Shown here: positions 8,343-16,845 of the stretch, one piece after another
Numbering within the stretch: position 1 is the stretch's first letter
How the letters are laid out: every line of letters starts with the position of its first letter
NCBI GenBank assembly: GCA_029237525.1
Contig: JARBAU010000060.1
Location: 1 to 39,135, forward strand
From: Nitrososphaerales archaeon
GTDB lineage: Archaea > Thermoproteota > Nitrososphaeria > Nitrososphaerales > Nitrososphaeraceae
Direction: 5' to 3'
DNA length: 39,135 nucleotides
Program-made: the position numbers and the translations under genes
The notes under the pieces: generated by a model
Database searches by the model: none
What the model was told of the DNA's origin: nothing
What the model saw: only the letters and a program-made list of their open reading frames with translations

Positions 8343-8688
8343 GATATTCATTCTAAAAGCAAAAGCCAAAAATAATAATCTTTGCGAAAACAATCATTAT
8401 ATAAAATATTTGATTTATGCTGTCTAATTATATCATTCCTATAAGCAAATGAGACAGTATTAACCATTTGTTCTTAATAATATGAATGAATTCTTATCTA
8501 TTTTGCAAGATCAAGTCAGACCTCGGTACGATCCTTGCTTATGATTATCACGTTTCTCTTAAGTATCGAAATTTGAGATGATCTTCTATTTTTATTGAAA
8601 AATAAATTCTATTACAAGGGATTTGCCAATCGGCAGTATTGCTAGATACAGTAGTTATTTATGCTCCATTTATCTGATAATTAATTAA
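8343..8688. other. Divergent promoter region of tRNA-Gly and the HEPN-like gene
   Basis: AT-rich spacer with several TATA-like stretches (for example 8396-8405) that could serve the tRNA on the minus strand. Near 8481 a short plus-strand frame reads MNEFLSILQDQVRPRYDPCL and then stops. It is too short to call. Confidence 0.35.
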
Positions 8689-9252
8689 TTGTCGATCTCA
8701 AATAGGGGTAGCAAAAATACCAATGAACCACTAGCAAAGATTGTTGAATATGACGTTAATATCCGAGGTGCATTTTTTGTTAATCTGGTTTCAATCGATG
8801 GAATAATTAAAGAAATTATATCACACCATTTCTGTTCTGATGGGGGTAGCGAAGAAAAGCGCATGCAATTCATATCACTAATCTTGAATGAAAGAACTTT
8901 GACCACTCCTGAAACTATTCACATGCTTGAAGAAATTCTAAAGAATAATTATCCAGATTTAAATCAGGAATACTCAAAGTTTGTTAATGAACTGAAAGAG
9001 ATCGTAGAATTTGGAAAATGGCTTTCTCATTCGAATCTTGATATATCGAAGGGATATATTGCAAAATTGGATTTTACAAATGAAGATAGGATTCAATTAA
9101 TATCATGTGATAGCACAGGGCATACAAATTATAAAGAGATCACTAAAGCCGAAATGGATGAGAAACTTGTGGATTGTTTAGATGTCTATCTTGCTCTGGA
9201 GGAAATCCGGGCTGAGGTCAGGGATCGAGTCTTAACAGGCCGCAGAAACTAG
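8689..9252 (+). CDS. HEPN-like helical protein, degenerate active site
   Basis: A 187-residue protein with a TTG start. The N-terminal two thirds look all-helical (about residues 25-120: IRGAFFVNLVSIDGIIKEII, FISLILNERTL, then ELKEIVEFGKWLSHSNLDIS). This resembles proteins in which a long helical pair ends in the HEPN ribonuclease motif R-N-x-x-x-H before Ser. Here the aligned segment FGKWLSHS keeps His114 but has Gly for the Arg and Lys for the Asn, so nuclease activity is doubtful. The C-terminal third (SKGYIAKLDFTNEDRIQLIS and on) could be a small beta domain. It lies about 350 bases from tRNA-Gly, with no antitoxin-like partner gene. The family assignment comes from pattern only. Confidence 0.6.
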   Translation: MSISNRGSKNTNEPLAKIVEYDVNIRGAFFVNLVSIDGIIKEIISHHFCSDGGSEEKRMQFISLILNERTLTTPETIHMLEEILKNNYPDLNQEYSKFVNELKEIVEFGKWLSHSNLDISKGYIAKLDFTNEDRIQLISCDSTGHTNYKEITKAEMDEKLVDCLDVYLALEEIRAEVRDRVLTGRRN

Positions 9253-9636
9253 GCATAATTTTCGAAAGGCAGGTTTTGCCAGCAAAATCCATCTTCCTTG
9301 TGCGGATACCCATTATACTTTTACATTAATTATGACATTTTTTAGATTCTGACGTAAGTTCTAGGTCTTCTTATCCCTAGAAGGAAGATTGAAGTATTAT
9401 GATTAACAAATTAACCTTTGTCGTAAGGGAATTCTGTTTGCATTGTTATATTGCGCAAACGGTTGAGTAATTGAGATGGGACAAAGACTAATAATGTTCT
9501 AAAGTAAAATTAGATGGACTATCAATTAAATTCGTTTTAAAATTTCAAGTACTATAACAAATTTAGAATGTACATGTGATTCGAAATCGTACAGATTCTC
9601 ACCAATGATCGAGATCGTGATGAATCTGTTATAATA
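9253..9636. other. Intergenic upstream of TFB
   Basis: A short imperfect hairpin directly after the HEPN-like gene (GGTTTTGC...GCAAAATCC, about 9272-9290) may help termination. The rest is AT-rich with no gene seen, leading to the TFB promoter. Confidence 0.35.
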
Positions 9637-9645
9637 CTTATATAA
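9637..9645 (+). promoter_or_regulatory. TATA box of the TFB gene
   Basis: CTTATATAA is close to the archaeal box A consensus. It lies 36-44 bases before the ATG at 9682, which predicts a transcript start near 9667 and a leader of about 15 bases. Confidence 0.55.
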
Positions 9646-9681
9646 CTGAAATATCCATAATATTATTACTTATTCTCAAAA

Positions 9682-10590
9682 ATGATGAAAAATTCAACGA
9701 TATGTAAGGTGTGTAATAAAGACGGTAAAACCATAACCGATCCCGAGTCTGGAGAGATCATTTGTAGCAATTGTGGAATGGTTATTTTAGAGAATGCTCA
9801 GGAAAGTCGAGCCGAATGGCGCGCATTTAATGTTGACGAGGCAAAGACAAGAAGCAGGACAGGTATGCCCATCTCTCTGGCAAGGCATGATATGGGACTT
9901 GCCACCATAATTGGACGGGCAGATAAGGACGCAAGCGGCCGTGGTTTAGAATCTTCAGTTCGTTCAACCATGGATAGATTGCGGGCTTGGGACTTTAGAA
10001 CTCAAGCTTATTCTCCATCAGATCGAAATTTACGTCATGCATTTAGTGTGCTTGAAAGGGTTAAAGACAAACTTGCATTGTCAAACGCAATAGTTGAAAA
10101 GACTGCTTATATTTATAGGAAGGCTCAAGAGCGAGGACTTGTACGTGGAAGAACTATACCTTCAGTGCTTGCCGCGTCAGTTTATATAGCCTGCAGGGAA
10201 ATGGGGACATCGCGGACACTAAATGATATTGCGGTACTAAACAATATCAAACGTAAAGAGTTAGCAAGAACTACGAGACTGTTAATCTTGGAGTTGGATA
10301 TTCGAGTACCCATGATAGATCCGATGAAGTGTATTGCAAAAGTAGCTAATAGGACAAGGCTTAGTGAGAAAACAAAGAGACACGCTATGAATATTATGAG
10401 TCATGTCACAAAAAGCGGCATATCCGCTGGCAAAGATCCGATGGGATTGGCGGGTTCCATTCTATATTTGTCTTCAAAGAATTTTGGTGAGGATATTACG
10501 CAGATGGACATCGCTGAAGCAGCGGGCGTAACCGAAGTAACGATACGAAACAGATTCAAGGATCTCAAAAGCAGACTGGACCTAAATTAG
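9682..10590 (+). CDS. tfb: Transcription initiation factor TFB
   Basis: A 302-residue archaeal TFIIB homologue that bridges the TBP-TATA complex and RNA polymerase. An N-terminal zinc ribbon (C8-x2-C11 ... C28-x2-C31) is followed by the B-reader/linker (AEWRAFNVDEAKTRSRTGMP) and two cyclin-fold repeats (about 105-195 and 205-298). The second ends in a helix-turn-helix (DIAEAAGVTEVTIRNRFKDL) that would read the BRE. Two ATG codons stand in tandem at the start, and the second is equally possible. Length is normal for the family. Archaea of this group often have several TFBs, so this may be one paralogue of several. The gene is monocistronic with its own TATA box, and converges on the zinc-ribbon gene. 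Confidence 0.96.
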   Translation: MMKNSTICKVCNKDGKTITDPESGEIICSNCGMVILENAQESRAEWRAFNVDEAKTRSRTGMPISLARHDMGLATIIGRADKDASGRGLESSVRSTMDRLRAWDFRTQAYSPSDRNLRHAFSVLERVKDKLALSNAIVEKTAYIYRKAQERGLVRGRTIPSVLAASVYIACREMGTSRTLNDIAVLNNIKRKELARTTRLLILELDIRVPMIDPMKCIAKVANRTRLSEKTKRHAMNIMSHVTKSGISAGKDPMGLAGSILYLSSKNFGEDITQMDIAEAAGVTEVTIRNRFKDLKSRLDLN

Positions 10591-10705
10591 GCCACGGAAT
10601 TACTAGATTGTATGTATTGTCTGTAAACCTTATAATTTTCACGTACGTAAGATCTGGATAATAGAACATAATTATGTACCAATATATCACATAATATTAT
10701 TTCTA

Positions 10706-11266
10706 TCATTGTCTGTGTCCGCATTTACTGCAAAACTTTGCGTTTATTGGAATCTGGCAGTCACACACATTACAGATTTTATAATTTTGCAAGATTGTAT
10801 TCACTGTCCTAGTAGATTCTTTAGCATGAATGCCGCTACGTTGTGGTTTGGGTAGCGTGTATTGATCTTCTTTAGGCTCATTTTCCTGACTTGATTTACT
10901 CTGTCCTGCATTGCCACCAATATCTATGAACCCTCCAATTCCAAATCCTGAACTGGGAGTAGAGCCGGAGGTAGAATCAGGCATCATTTCTCCGCCTGTG
11001 GAATCTTTAATAGATGTTCCTTTTTGAATAGATGTCTTCAATTCTAAGAGAACTCTAATCATAAGAAAATTCGAGGCCGAAAATGAAATGATGTATGTCA
11101 AAAAATTAGTTATGACTTCTTTTTCATTCATGTTTTCATTCTTATATCGTTCAAATAATTCCGAAAAATTTTTGAATAAATTCATGGTATCGATATTCTG
11201 GCTTTTCAGTTTCTCAGACAATGCTCCGAGAACATCTACACCGAATGACAATTCAATTACTAACAA
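10706..11266 (-). CDS. Protein with C-terminal zinc ribbon
   Basis: A 186-residue protein with a TTG start. The first about 80 residues are predicted helical (ALSEKLKSQNIDTMNLFKNF, then a more hydrophobic NFLTYIISFSASNFLMIRVL). A low-complexity Ser/Gly/Thr linker follows (about 95-135, GSTPSSGFGIGGFIDIGG), and then a C-terminal zinc ribbon CNVCDCQIPINAKFCSKCGH, of the kind found in many archaeal proteins of unknown role. The hydrophobic stretch may pack in a helix bundle rather than cross a membrane. It is divergent from pstS, sharing a 127-base promoter region with it, and convergent with TFB. Function unknown; the shared promoter region hints at co-regulation with phosphate uptake but does not show it. 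Confidence 0.7.
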   Translation of the reverse strand: MLVIELSFGVDVLGALSEKLKSQNIDTMNLFKNFSELFERYKNENMNEKEVITNFLTYIISFSASNFLMIRVLLELKTSIQKGTSIKDSTGGEMMPDSTSGSTPSSGFGIGGFIDIGGNAGQSKSSQENEPKEDQYTLPKPQRSGIHAKESTRTVNTILQNYKICNVCDCQIPINAKFCSKCGHRQ

Positions 11267-11357
11267 GATACGAACATATTAATTCATTGAAAATCTGTGA
11301 ATTAAATTTGAAATTAGACGAATGTGTAGGATGAGGTGAAATTACAATAAATACATA

Positions 11358-11380
11358 GTTCTACATAGGTCTATGTGAAC
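11358..11380 (+). promoter_or_regulatory. Palindrome at the pstS start, candidate Pho operator
   Basis: GTTCTACATAG-GT-CTATGTGAAC is an inverted repeat with a single extra T in the left arm; its inner part ACATAG-GT-CTATGT is perfect. It lies 13 bases before the pstS ATG. An AT-rich TATA-like stretch (AATAAATAC, 11346-11353) is just upstream, so the palindrome would cover the transcription start. The core ATAG-NN-CTAT and the spacing from the TATA-like box match the palindrome at 7810-7825. Confidence 0.5.
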
Positions 11381-11393
11381 TCTATCCAGAACC

Positions 11394-12554
11394 ATGATAA
11401 CTAACTCTATCATATCAAAAATAATGTCAAAATTCATCAAGAACTCTCTTGTAATTGTAGTTATGACTTCATTGCTTCTTACCGGAGTCATGACAGTGAG
11501 TATGTCTCAACGGTCGTTTGCTCAGCTTCTTCCAAAGCAGATGCAGACACCAGGTCAGACAAGTATTAATGGTGCAGGCGCAACCTTTCCGTTCCCATTA
11601 ATTGATACATGGAGGGTCGAGTATCAGAAAGTAAAACCAGATGTGAATATTAATTATCAATCAATAGGTAGTGGTGGAGGAGTCAAACAATTTACTGCTA
11701 AAACGGTAGATTTTGGCGCTTCAGACGCCCCACTAACGGCTGCAGAAAGAGCAAAGGCCACTAATGCGGTGCATATACCGGAAACAATTGGTTCAGTAGT
11801 AGCAGCCTATAATATTCCAGGTATTCCTGACAAAGGACTCAAGCTCACTGGTCCAGTCCTTGCAGATATCTTTTCAGGAAAAATAAAGAAGTGGAATGAT
11901 CCACAAATCCAATCCTTAAATCCAGATAAGAAACTTCCAGATGCTAACATTGTAACAGTCCATAGATCAGATGGATCCGGCACAACTTTTGTGTGGACAA
12001 GCTTTCTATCCAAGTCAAGCCCCCAATGGAATCAAACTATTGGAGCCTCCAAATCCGTTCAATGGCCTTCAGGTGTAGGTGCTCCTGGTAATGAAGGTGT
12101 GGCAAATGCAATAAAGGGCTCACCTAACACGATCGGGTATATTGAACTGAACTATGCCCTAAATACTAAAACACCTTATGCATTTATTAAAAACAGCGCA
12201 GGGAAGTTTGTTGAACCAACCCTGGATACAGTGAAGCAAGCAGCAACCGATGTGGCATCAAAAGGTTTGCCAAAGGGAGATGCATCGTGGGAAAAAGTAA
12301 CATTACTTAATGATAAGGCAAGCGGAGCTTACCCAATTGCAAGCTTCACTTATTTGCTTATTCCAAAAGACCTGGGCAAGAGTCCCAACATGAACGAAGC
12401 AAAAGCAAAGGCATTAGTTGACTTCATAAAGTGGGCAATCACTGACGGTCAGAATTTTTCGTCAAAACTAGGATATGTTCCTCTTCCAGACCAAGTTGTC
12501 AAAGCTGATCAGGAATCACTCAAATCTCTAACCTTCAATGGAAAACCTATCTGA
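11394..12554 (+). CDS. pstS: Phosphate ABC transporter substrate-binding protein
   Basis: A 386-residue periplasmic-type phosphate-binding protein. An N-terminal signal/anchor (about 14-43, LVIVVMTSLLLTGVMTVS) ends in SFAQ. There is no lipobox Cys, so it is probably released or held by an uncleaved helix. The phosphate-binding motifs of the family are present: GAGATFPFPL, IGSGGG, DFGASDAPL and RSDGSGTTFVW. The lobes and length are typical. Start: the ATG at 11394 gives a long basic N-terminus; the ATG at 11424 (MSKFIKNS) is a good alternative. It is the first gene of pstSCAB-phoU, has a candidate operator at its promoter and ends in its own hairpin/T-run, which fits production in excess over the permeases. 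Confidence 0.95.
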   Translation: MITNSIISKIMSKFIKNSLVIVVMTSLLLTGVMTVSMSQRSFAQLLPKQMQTPGQTSINGAGATFPFPLIDTWRVEYQKVKPDVNINYQSIGSGGGVKQFTAKTVDFGASDAPLTAAERAKATNAVHIPETIGSVVAAYNIPGIPDKGLKLTGPVLADIFSGKIKKWNDPQIQSLNPDKKLPDANIVTVHRSDGSGTTFVWTSFLSKSSPQWNQTIGASKSVQWPSGVGAPGNEGVANAIKGSPNTIGYIELNYALNTKTPYAFIKNSAGKFVEPTLDTVKQAATDVASKGLPKGDASWEKVTLLNDKASGAYPIASFTYLLIPKDLGKSPNMNEAKAKALVDFIKWAITDGQNFSSKLGYVPLPDQVVKADQESLKSLTFNGKPI

Positions 12555-12562
12555 ATGCAGAT

Positions 12563-12600
12563 TATCATGGTCCAACCATGATATCTCTCTCTTTTTATTT
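12563..12600 (+). terminator. Hairpin plus T-run after pstS
   Basis: TATCATGGT-CCA-ACCATGATA forms a perfect 9-bp stem with a 3-base loop (12563-12583), followed by a pyrimidine/T-rich tract. It begins 9 bases after the pstS stop. It would end or attenuate transcription between pstS and pstC. T-runs alone can terminate archaeal RNA polymerase; the stem may mainly protect the pstS mRNA end. Confidence 0.6.
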
Positions 12601-12687
12601 TACTATATAGACTATTTTGATCTATATTTTGACTATATGTAAATCTAATATAATGATCGATTCTTCAAAAACAATAGACAGTTATTT

Positions 12688-13704
12688 ATGACAAGTGGTT
12701 CTGTTCATATTAATACAGATATCAAGAAGAAAGTCTCGTCTTTTCTTGTAGGCAGTAATAAAAACAGAAGATTTGGTGACAAGTTATTTCATGGTCTAGT
12801 CTTCGGGACTGCTGCATACACTTTATTCATTATAGTTATTGTAGTGTTCTCGGTGGGTGCAGGATCTATAAAGATTTTTTCTCAAGAAGGATTTATTGGT
12901 TTTGTGACGGGTACTGCATGGAATGCAGTCGAAGGCCGGGAGTCCTATGGTGCGCTTCCATACATTATTGGAACTTTGATGAGTTCTGGCATCGCATTAC
13001 TAATTGGCGTACCTATGAGTATGGGTGTAGCATATTTTCTGGTAGAGATGGCCCCTTCCAGAGTAAGTGGACCCTTATCTTTTATAATAGAATTACTAGC
13101 AGCTGTTCCTAGTATAATCTATGGGCTGTGGGCCCTCTTTGTATTCAGGTTCTTGATAAAGGATTGGATAGAAACGCCTTTGTACAATACCTTGGGTTCA
13201 TATATTCCATTTTTTAATCAAGCACCGTTTGGTCTTGATGTATTTACCGCTGGAATAGTTCTTGCAATAATGATAATACCTATTGTTTCATCGATTAGTA
13301 GAGATGTCATGAAGGCTGTTCCAGATTCTCAAAGAGAAGCAGCATACAGTCTTGGAGCAACAAGATGGGAAACATCTAGGATGGCCGTCTTTCCGTATGG
13401 CAAGTCAGGCCTGTTAGGAGCTTCTATTTTAGGTTTTGGCAGAGCAGTAGGTGAAACTATGCTTGTCACACTTATAATTGGAAATGCAATAGGGCCTTCT
13501 GCGATTCCTACTACATTATTTTCCCAGAGTCAAACACTGTCAAGCTTGATCGCTAATGAATTTAACGAAGCATCATCCGATTTACAGCTATCTGCACTAA
13601 TTGGTCTTGGGGCGGTCTTGCTCATTATAACCATGATTATCAATATTGGTGCGAGAATTATGGTTTCAAGAATGGTGAAGGTAAGTCCAGGAGGCAGGGA
13701 GTAG
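12688..13704 (+). CDS. pstC: Phosphate ABC transporter permease PstC
   Basis: A 338-residue inner-membrane permease with six predicted helices (first at about 37-61, LVFGTAAYTLFIIVIVVFS). The coupling (EAA) loop REAAYSLGATRWETSRMAVF lies before the last helices; it docks on the PstB ATPase. Pairs with PstA to form the phosphate channel. The long soluble N-terminus (about 35 residues) and the large loop around residues 150-180 are within the family's range. The 133-base gap from pstS holds the hairpin, and then an AT-rich stretch with repeated CTATAT words (12602-12640) that may be an internal promoter. The pstA start follows four bases after the stop, so the two are translated as a pair. Confidence 0.94.
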   Translation: MTSGSVHINTDIKKKVSSFLVGSNKNRRFGDKLFHGLVFGTAAYTLFIIVIVVFSVGAGSIKIFSQEGFIGFVTGTAWNAVEGRESYGALPYIIGTLMSSGIALLIGVPMSMGVAYFLVEMAPSRVSGPLSFIIELLAAVPSIIYGLWALFVFRFLIKDWIETPLYNTLGSYIPFFNQAPFGLDVFTAGIVLAIMIIPIVSSISRDVMKAVPDSQREAAYSLGATRWETSRMAVFPYGKSGLLGASILGFGRAVGETMLVTLIIGNAIGPSAIPTTLFSQSQTLSSLIANEFNEASSDLQLSALIGLGAVLLIITMIINIGARIMVSRMVKVSPGGRE

Positions 13705-13708
13705 TAGC

Positions 13709-14704
13709 TTGAGTAGTAGTAATAATCCCTCATCTAGGAAGGAGAAGTCGTCAGGAGAAAGACCAAGCAAAGCTGGTAACAATTTCAGACAAACATTTCA
13801 GGAGATATCAATAAAACATGCCAGTCGACGGAGAATCACTAACAAGATTGTAAGTATCATTGCGATTGTTTTTGTAATTGGAGCCATAATTCCCTTGGCA
13901 AGTATTCTTTTCGAAGTGATTAAAAATGGTGTAGCTGTATTAAGTGTTCAGTTTCTCACCCAACCGCCAGGTGCTATAGGTTCCGATGCTGGGGGGATTG
14001 GCCCAGCGATTCAGGGGACGCTAATTACTGTTGGATTGGCATCCTTGATAGGAGCTCCTATTGGAGTACTTTCTGGAGTCTACCTATCAGAATTTGCTAC
14101 AACCAGCAGCGTTAAGGGCCCAAAGCAAAGAGCGATCAGCTTCTTTGCTAACACTATCAGACTATTCAATGATGTACTTACTGGTTTACCATCGATAGTG
14201 ATTGGTATAGTAGGATATGTGGCAATAGTTCTGGCACTAAACTCTTTCTCTGTATGGGCAGGTGCTTTTGCACTATCCATAATAATGATACCCATCGTAT
14301 CAAGAGTATCAGAAGAGACGTTAAAGCTAGTGCCTAATTCATTACGTGAAGCTGGGTATTCCCTAGGAATTTCAAAAACAAAGATTACGCTTTTCATTGT
14401 CCTAAAAAATGCTAAAGATGGAGTTCTGACCGGTGTTATCTTGGCTATATCGAGAATTGCAGGGGAAACCGCGCCTCTTATAATGACAATACTTGGCACG
14501 AGCCTCTTCTTTACCAGTCTTACCGGTCCAGTCGATGCACTGCCCTTGAGAATATGGAGATTGGCTTCACAGCCATATGAATCTGCTCATGGTTTTGGAT
14601 GGGGCGCAGCGTTAGTACTCATTCTCATCATTCTTGCCCTAAGTGCAAGCATAAGGTTGATTGCACGTGGAAAAGGCATTAGAGTAAGAACTGAGACTAT
14701 ATAG
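13709..14704 (+). CDS. pstA: Phosphate ABC transporter permease PstA
   Basis: A 331-residue permease with a polar Ser-rich N-terminus (about 1-45) and six predicted helices. The EAA loop is REAGYSLGISKTKITLFIVL, and the following SRIAGETAPL is typical of PstA. Start: a TTG four bases after the pstC stop, preceded by the purine-rich AGGCAGGGAG at 13689-13701, which can act as a ribosome binding site. The first 13 bases (TTGAGTAGTAGTA) are repeated exactly at the likely pstB start, so the two proteins begin almost alike. Acts with PstC and PstB in high-affinity phosphate import. Confidence 0.94.
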   Translation: MSSSNNPSSRKEKSSGERPSKAGNNFRQTFQEISIKHASRRRITNKIVSIIAIVFVIGAIIPLASILFEVIKNGVAVLSVQFLTQPPGAIGSDAGGIGPAIQGTLITVGLASLIGAPIGVLSGVYLSEFATTSSVKGPKQRAISFFANTIRLFNDVLTGLPSIVIGIVGYVAIVLALNSFSVWAGAFALSIIMIPIVSRVSEETLKLVPNSLREAGYSLGISKTKITLFIVLKNAKDGVLTGVILAISRIAGETAPLIMTILGTSLFFTSLTGPVDALPLRIWRLASQPYESAHGFGWGAALVLILIILALSASIRLIARGKGIRVRTETI

Positions 14705-14709
14705 TGTAC

Positions 14710-14747
14710 TTAGAACACATTCGGCTATCAAGTCTATATTGTTCTAA
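14710..14747 (+). repeat. Inverted repeat between pstA and pstB
   Basis: TTAGAACA (14710-14717) and TGTTCTAA (14740-14747) are perfect 8-base complements around a 22-base loop that contains CTATCAAGTCTATAT. It can form a hairpin in the mRNA between pstA and pstB, or be an operator for pstB. There is no T-run, so it is a poor terminator. The GTTCTA word also occurs in the palindromes before pstS and the AbrB-PhoU gene. Confidence 0.4.
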
Positions 14748-14801
14748 ATGAAATATGTTGGGAATGCATAACTACGCCTTGAGATTATAACAGGTTTGCG
14801 A

Positions 14802-15653
14802 TTGAGTAGTAGTAGCAACGAGGAAGTTACACGTTATTCCCCTCAAACTAGTGATAATGACAAGAGAGTAGTTGTTGCACCTGCGACCACGCAAACTAAA
14901 ATCAAACTTTCAATTCAGAATGTTAATGCATGGTTTGGAAAAAAGCATGCCGTAAAAGGCGTTAGTTTGGAAGTCAAGGAAAATAGCGTGACAGCTTTTA
15001 TTGGACCTTCTGGGTGTGGTAAAACTACCCTTCTTCGTTGCATAAATCGTATGCATGAAATGACTCCGAATGCAAAAGCAGAAGGTAGAGTAATTCTTGA
15101 CGGTGTTGATGTTTATGATAAATCATCTGATCCTGCTATGGTAAAACGACGCATAGGCATGGTTTTCCAAAAACCAAATCCATTTCCAACCATGAGTATT
15201 CACGATAATGTAGCCGCAGGATTGAAACTTAATGGCATTAGGGATAAGAAGTTGATTAATGAAGTCGTAGAGCAAAGCCTCAAAGGAGCAGCACTTTGGG
15301 ATGAAGTAAGGAACGACCTTCATATGCCAGGAATGGGTTTGTCAGGCGGACAACAACAGCGCCTTTGCCTCGCTAGAGCACTAGCGATGCAGCCTGAGAT
15401 ACTATTAATGGATGAACCAACATCTGCACTAGATCCTATTGCGTCCTCTAAGATTGAAGATCTTGTCCAACAACTGAAAGAACATTTAACCATTATCATT
15501 GTAACTCACAATATGCAACAAGCAGCGAGAGTATCGGAACAAACTGCTTTTATGTATCTTGGCGAATTAATTGAATATAATCCTACCAGAGATATATTTA
15601 AGAATCCACAGAAGGAATTGACTGAAAAGTACATCTCTGGAAGATTTGGATAA
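14802..15653 (+). CDS. pstB: Phosphate ABC transporter ATPase PstB
   Basis: ATPase of the phosphate importer, with all motifs intact: Walker [10 protein letters not shown], the PstB-typical Q-loop [12 protein letters not shown], signature LSGGQQQR, Walker [13 protein letters not shown] and switch His in [11 protein letters not shown] choose the TTG at 14802 (MSSSSNEEV) because its first 13 bases repeat the pstA start. A TTG two codons earlier (14796) is in frame. A polar tail of about 35 residues precedes the core, longer than in bacterial PstB. The gap of about 100 bases from pstA holds an inverted repeat. phoU follows after 63 bases. Confidence 0.95.
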   Translation: MSSSSNEEVTRYSPQTSDNDKRVVVAPATTQTKIKLSIQNVNAWFGKKHAVKGVSLEVKENSVTAFIGPSGCGKTTLLRCINRMHEMTPNAKAEGRVILDGVDVYDKSSDPAMVKRRIGMVFQKPNPFPTMSIHDNVAAGLKLNGIRDKKLINEVVEQSLKGAALWDEVRNDLHMPGMGLSGGQQQRLCLARALAMQPEILLMDEPTSALDPIASSKIEDLVQQLKEHLTIIIVTHNMQQAARVSEQTAFMYLGELIEYNPTRDIFKNPQKELTEKYISGRFG

Positions 15654-15716
15654 GAAATTACTGATTCTAATAGCGATGTTCATTTAAAGGCGATTTTGTG
15701 GGTAATCTGATCATGG

Positions 15717-16376
15717 ATGTTGTATTTTATGCCTAGGCTGCTAGATCTTGGCTTAGACCGTATTCGCAATATAGTTACGGATATGGCAAAATTATCGGAA
15801 GGTTCAGTTTTTTCTGCCTTGGAAGCATATGAAAGCAACAACATTGCTAAAAAGCACATATTTGAACTGTCAGAAAAACTCAGAACCCTGCAAGATGAAG
15901 TGACTGACCTTGCAGTAGAATTGATAGCACGGTATCAACCAGTAGCTACTGATCTAAGGTTTATCAAATCTTGTATGGAAATAGCATATGGATATTCTAG
16001 ATTTGGACGTTACTCCTATGACATCGTGGATGTGCTTGAAACTTTGACTCCGTTAACGGACTGCGATAAGAATGCTGTATCTGAAATGGCAATGACTGTG
16101 AGAAAAATGATTCTATTGAGTGTGAATGCATTAGAATCAAGAGATAAAATGGCTGCACAGGATCTTTATCAGATGGATGACACCGTTGATACTCTTTATA
16201 GAAAATATTTGAGGGAACTAGTTTCGAATTTGACAAAGGATTCTTCAGGCAAACCACGATGCTATATCTCGAATCTACTTATTCTAAGATATTTAGAAAG
16301 AATAGCAGATCACGCTTGTTATGTAGGGGATTCTGTTTATTATATTATAACTGGTGCTTCCAGTCCAAGGCGATAG
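15717..16376 (+). CDS. phoU: Phosphate signalling protein PhoU
   Basis: A 219-residue stand-alone PhoU made of two three-helix bundles. The first ends in VELIARYQPVATDLRFIKSC, and the second has LLILRYLERIADHACYVGDS; the repeated E/D-x-x-x-D pattern binds metals. In bacteria PhoU restrains Pst and links it to the phosphate signal. Here no PhoR/PhoB pair is nearby, so a role in controlling transporter activity or phosphate toxicity is likely. The start may be 15717 or the ATG at 15729 (MPRLLDLGL), which fits the family better. It is the last gene of the pst cluster. A second, AbrB-linked PhoU lies at 6615-7784. Confidence 0.93.
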   Translation: MLYFMPRLLDLGLDRIRNIVTDMAKLSEGSVFSALEAYESNNIAKKHIFELSEKLRTLQDEVTDLAVELIARYQPVATDLRFIKSCMEIAYGYSRFGRYSYDIVDVLETLTPLTDCDKNAVSEMAMTVRKMILLSVNALESRDKMAAQDLYQMDDTVDTLYRKYLRELVSNLTKDSSGKPRCYISNLLILRYLERIADHACYVGDSVYYIITGASSPRR

Positions 16377-16845
16377 TTATTAGCAACTGGTACGACTGAT
16401 GACTTGGGCTTTTGAACCAGGCCAAAAATCATCAAGTCTAACTACACACAATTTTATTTGCTACAAGCATTATGTATTCATACGCAGTATATTCTAGTAA
16501 TAGCCTTTTAAATAATCATAACTAAAGCATCTATCAATATCTCCTGCGAGGATTATAAAGGATTAATCAGTCTAGATATCTCCCAAAGCTTATTTTATCT
16601 TTTGTAATGCTTAATAATTCGAACAAAAGATCCTCCTAAATTGCTAGCCGAAGATATAGTTCCTGAATATGATCTCTGATCGCAAGGATTGGCATTGGCA
16701 ATGTCGAGGGATGATTATCTTTAATGACAATTTCATTAATTTTGGTCCCCAAAATTATATAATATAGTCATGTAAATCTGAAATACATTGCATAACATGA
16801 GGGCAGTTATTCAGACAATTGTTAGCTCTGGAGTGTATGTAAAAC
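16377..16845. other. Intergenic after phoU
   Basis: No gene seen. Near 16397-16438 an imperfect inverted repeat (GACTGATGA ... TCATCAAGTC) could form a hairpin that ends the pst transcript. The rest is AT-rich and should hold the response-regulator promoter (TATA-like TTATATAAT, about 16755-16763). Confidence 0.35.

Noticed and set aside
14080-14499. 139-residue minus-strand frame inside pstA
   Set aside because: Shadow of the pstA coding frame; pstA is fully supported.
16395-16440. TGATGA-containing hairpin after phoU as C/D RNA
   Set aside because: No D box downstream; more likely a simple hairpin near the transcript end.
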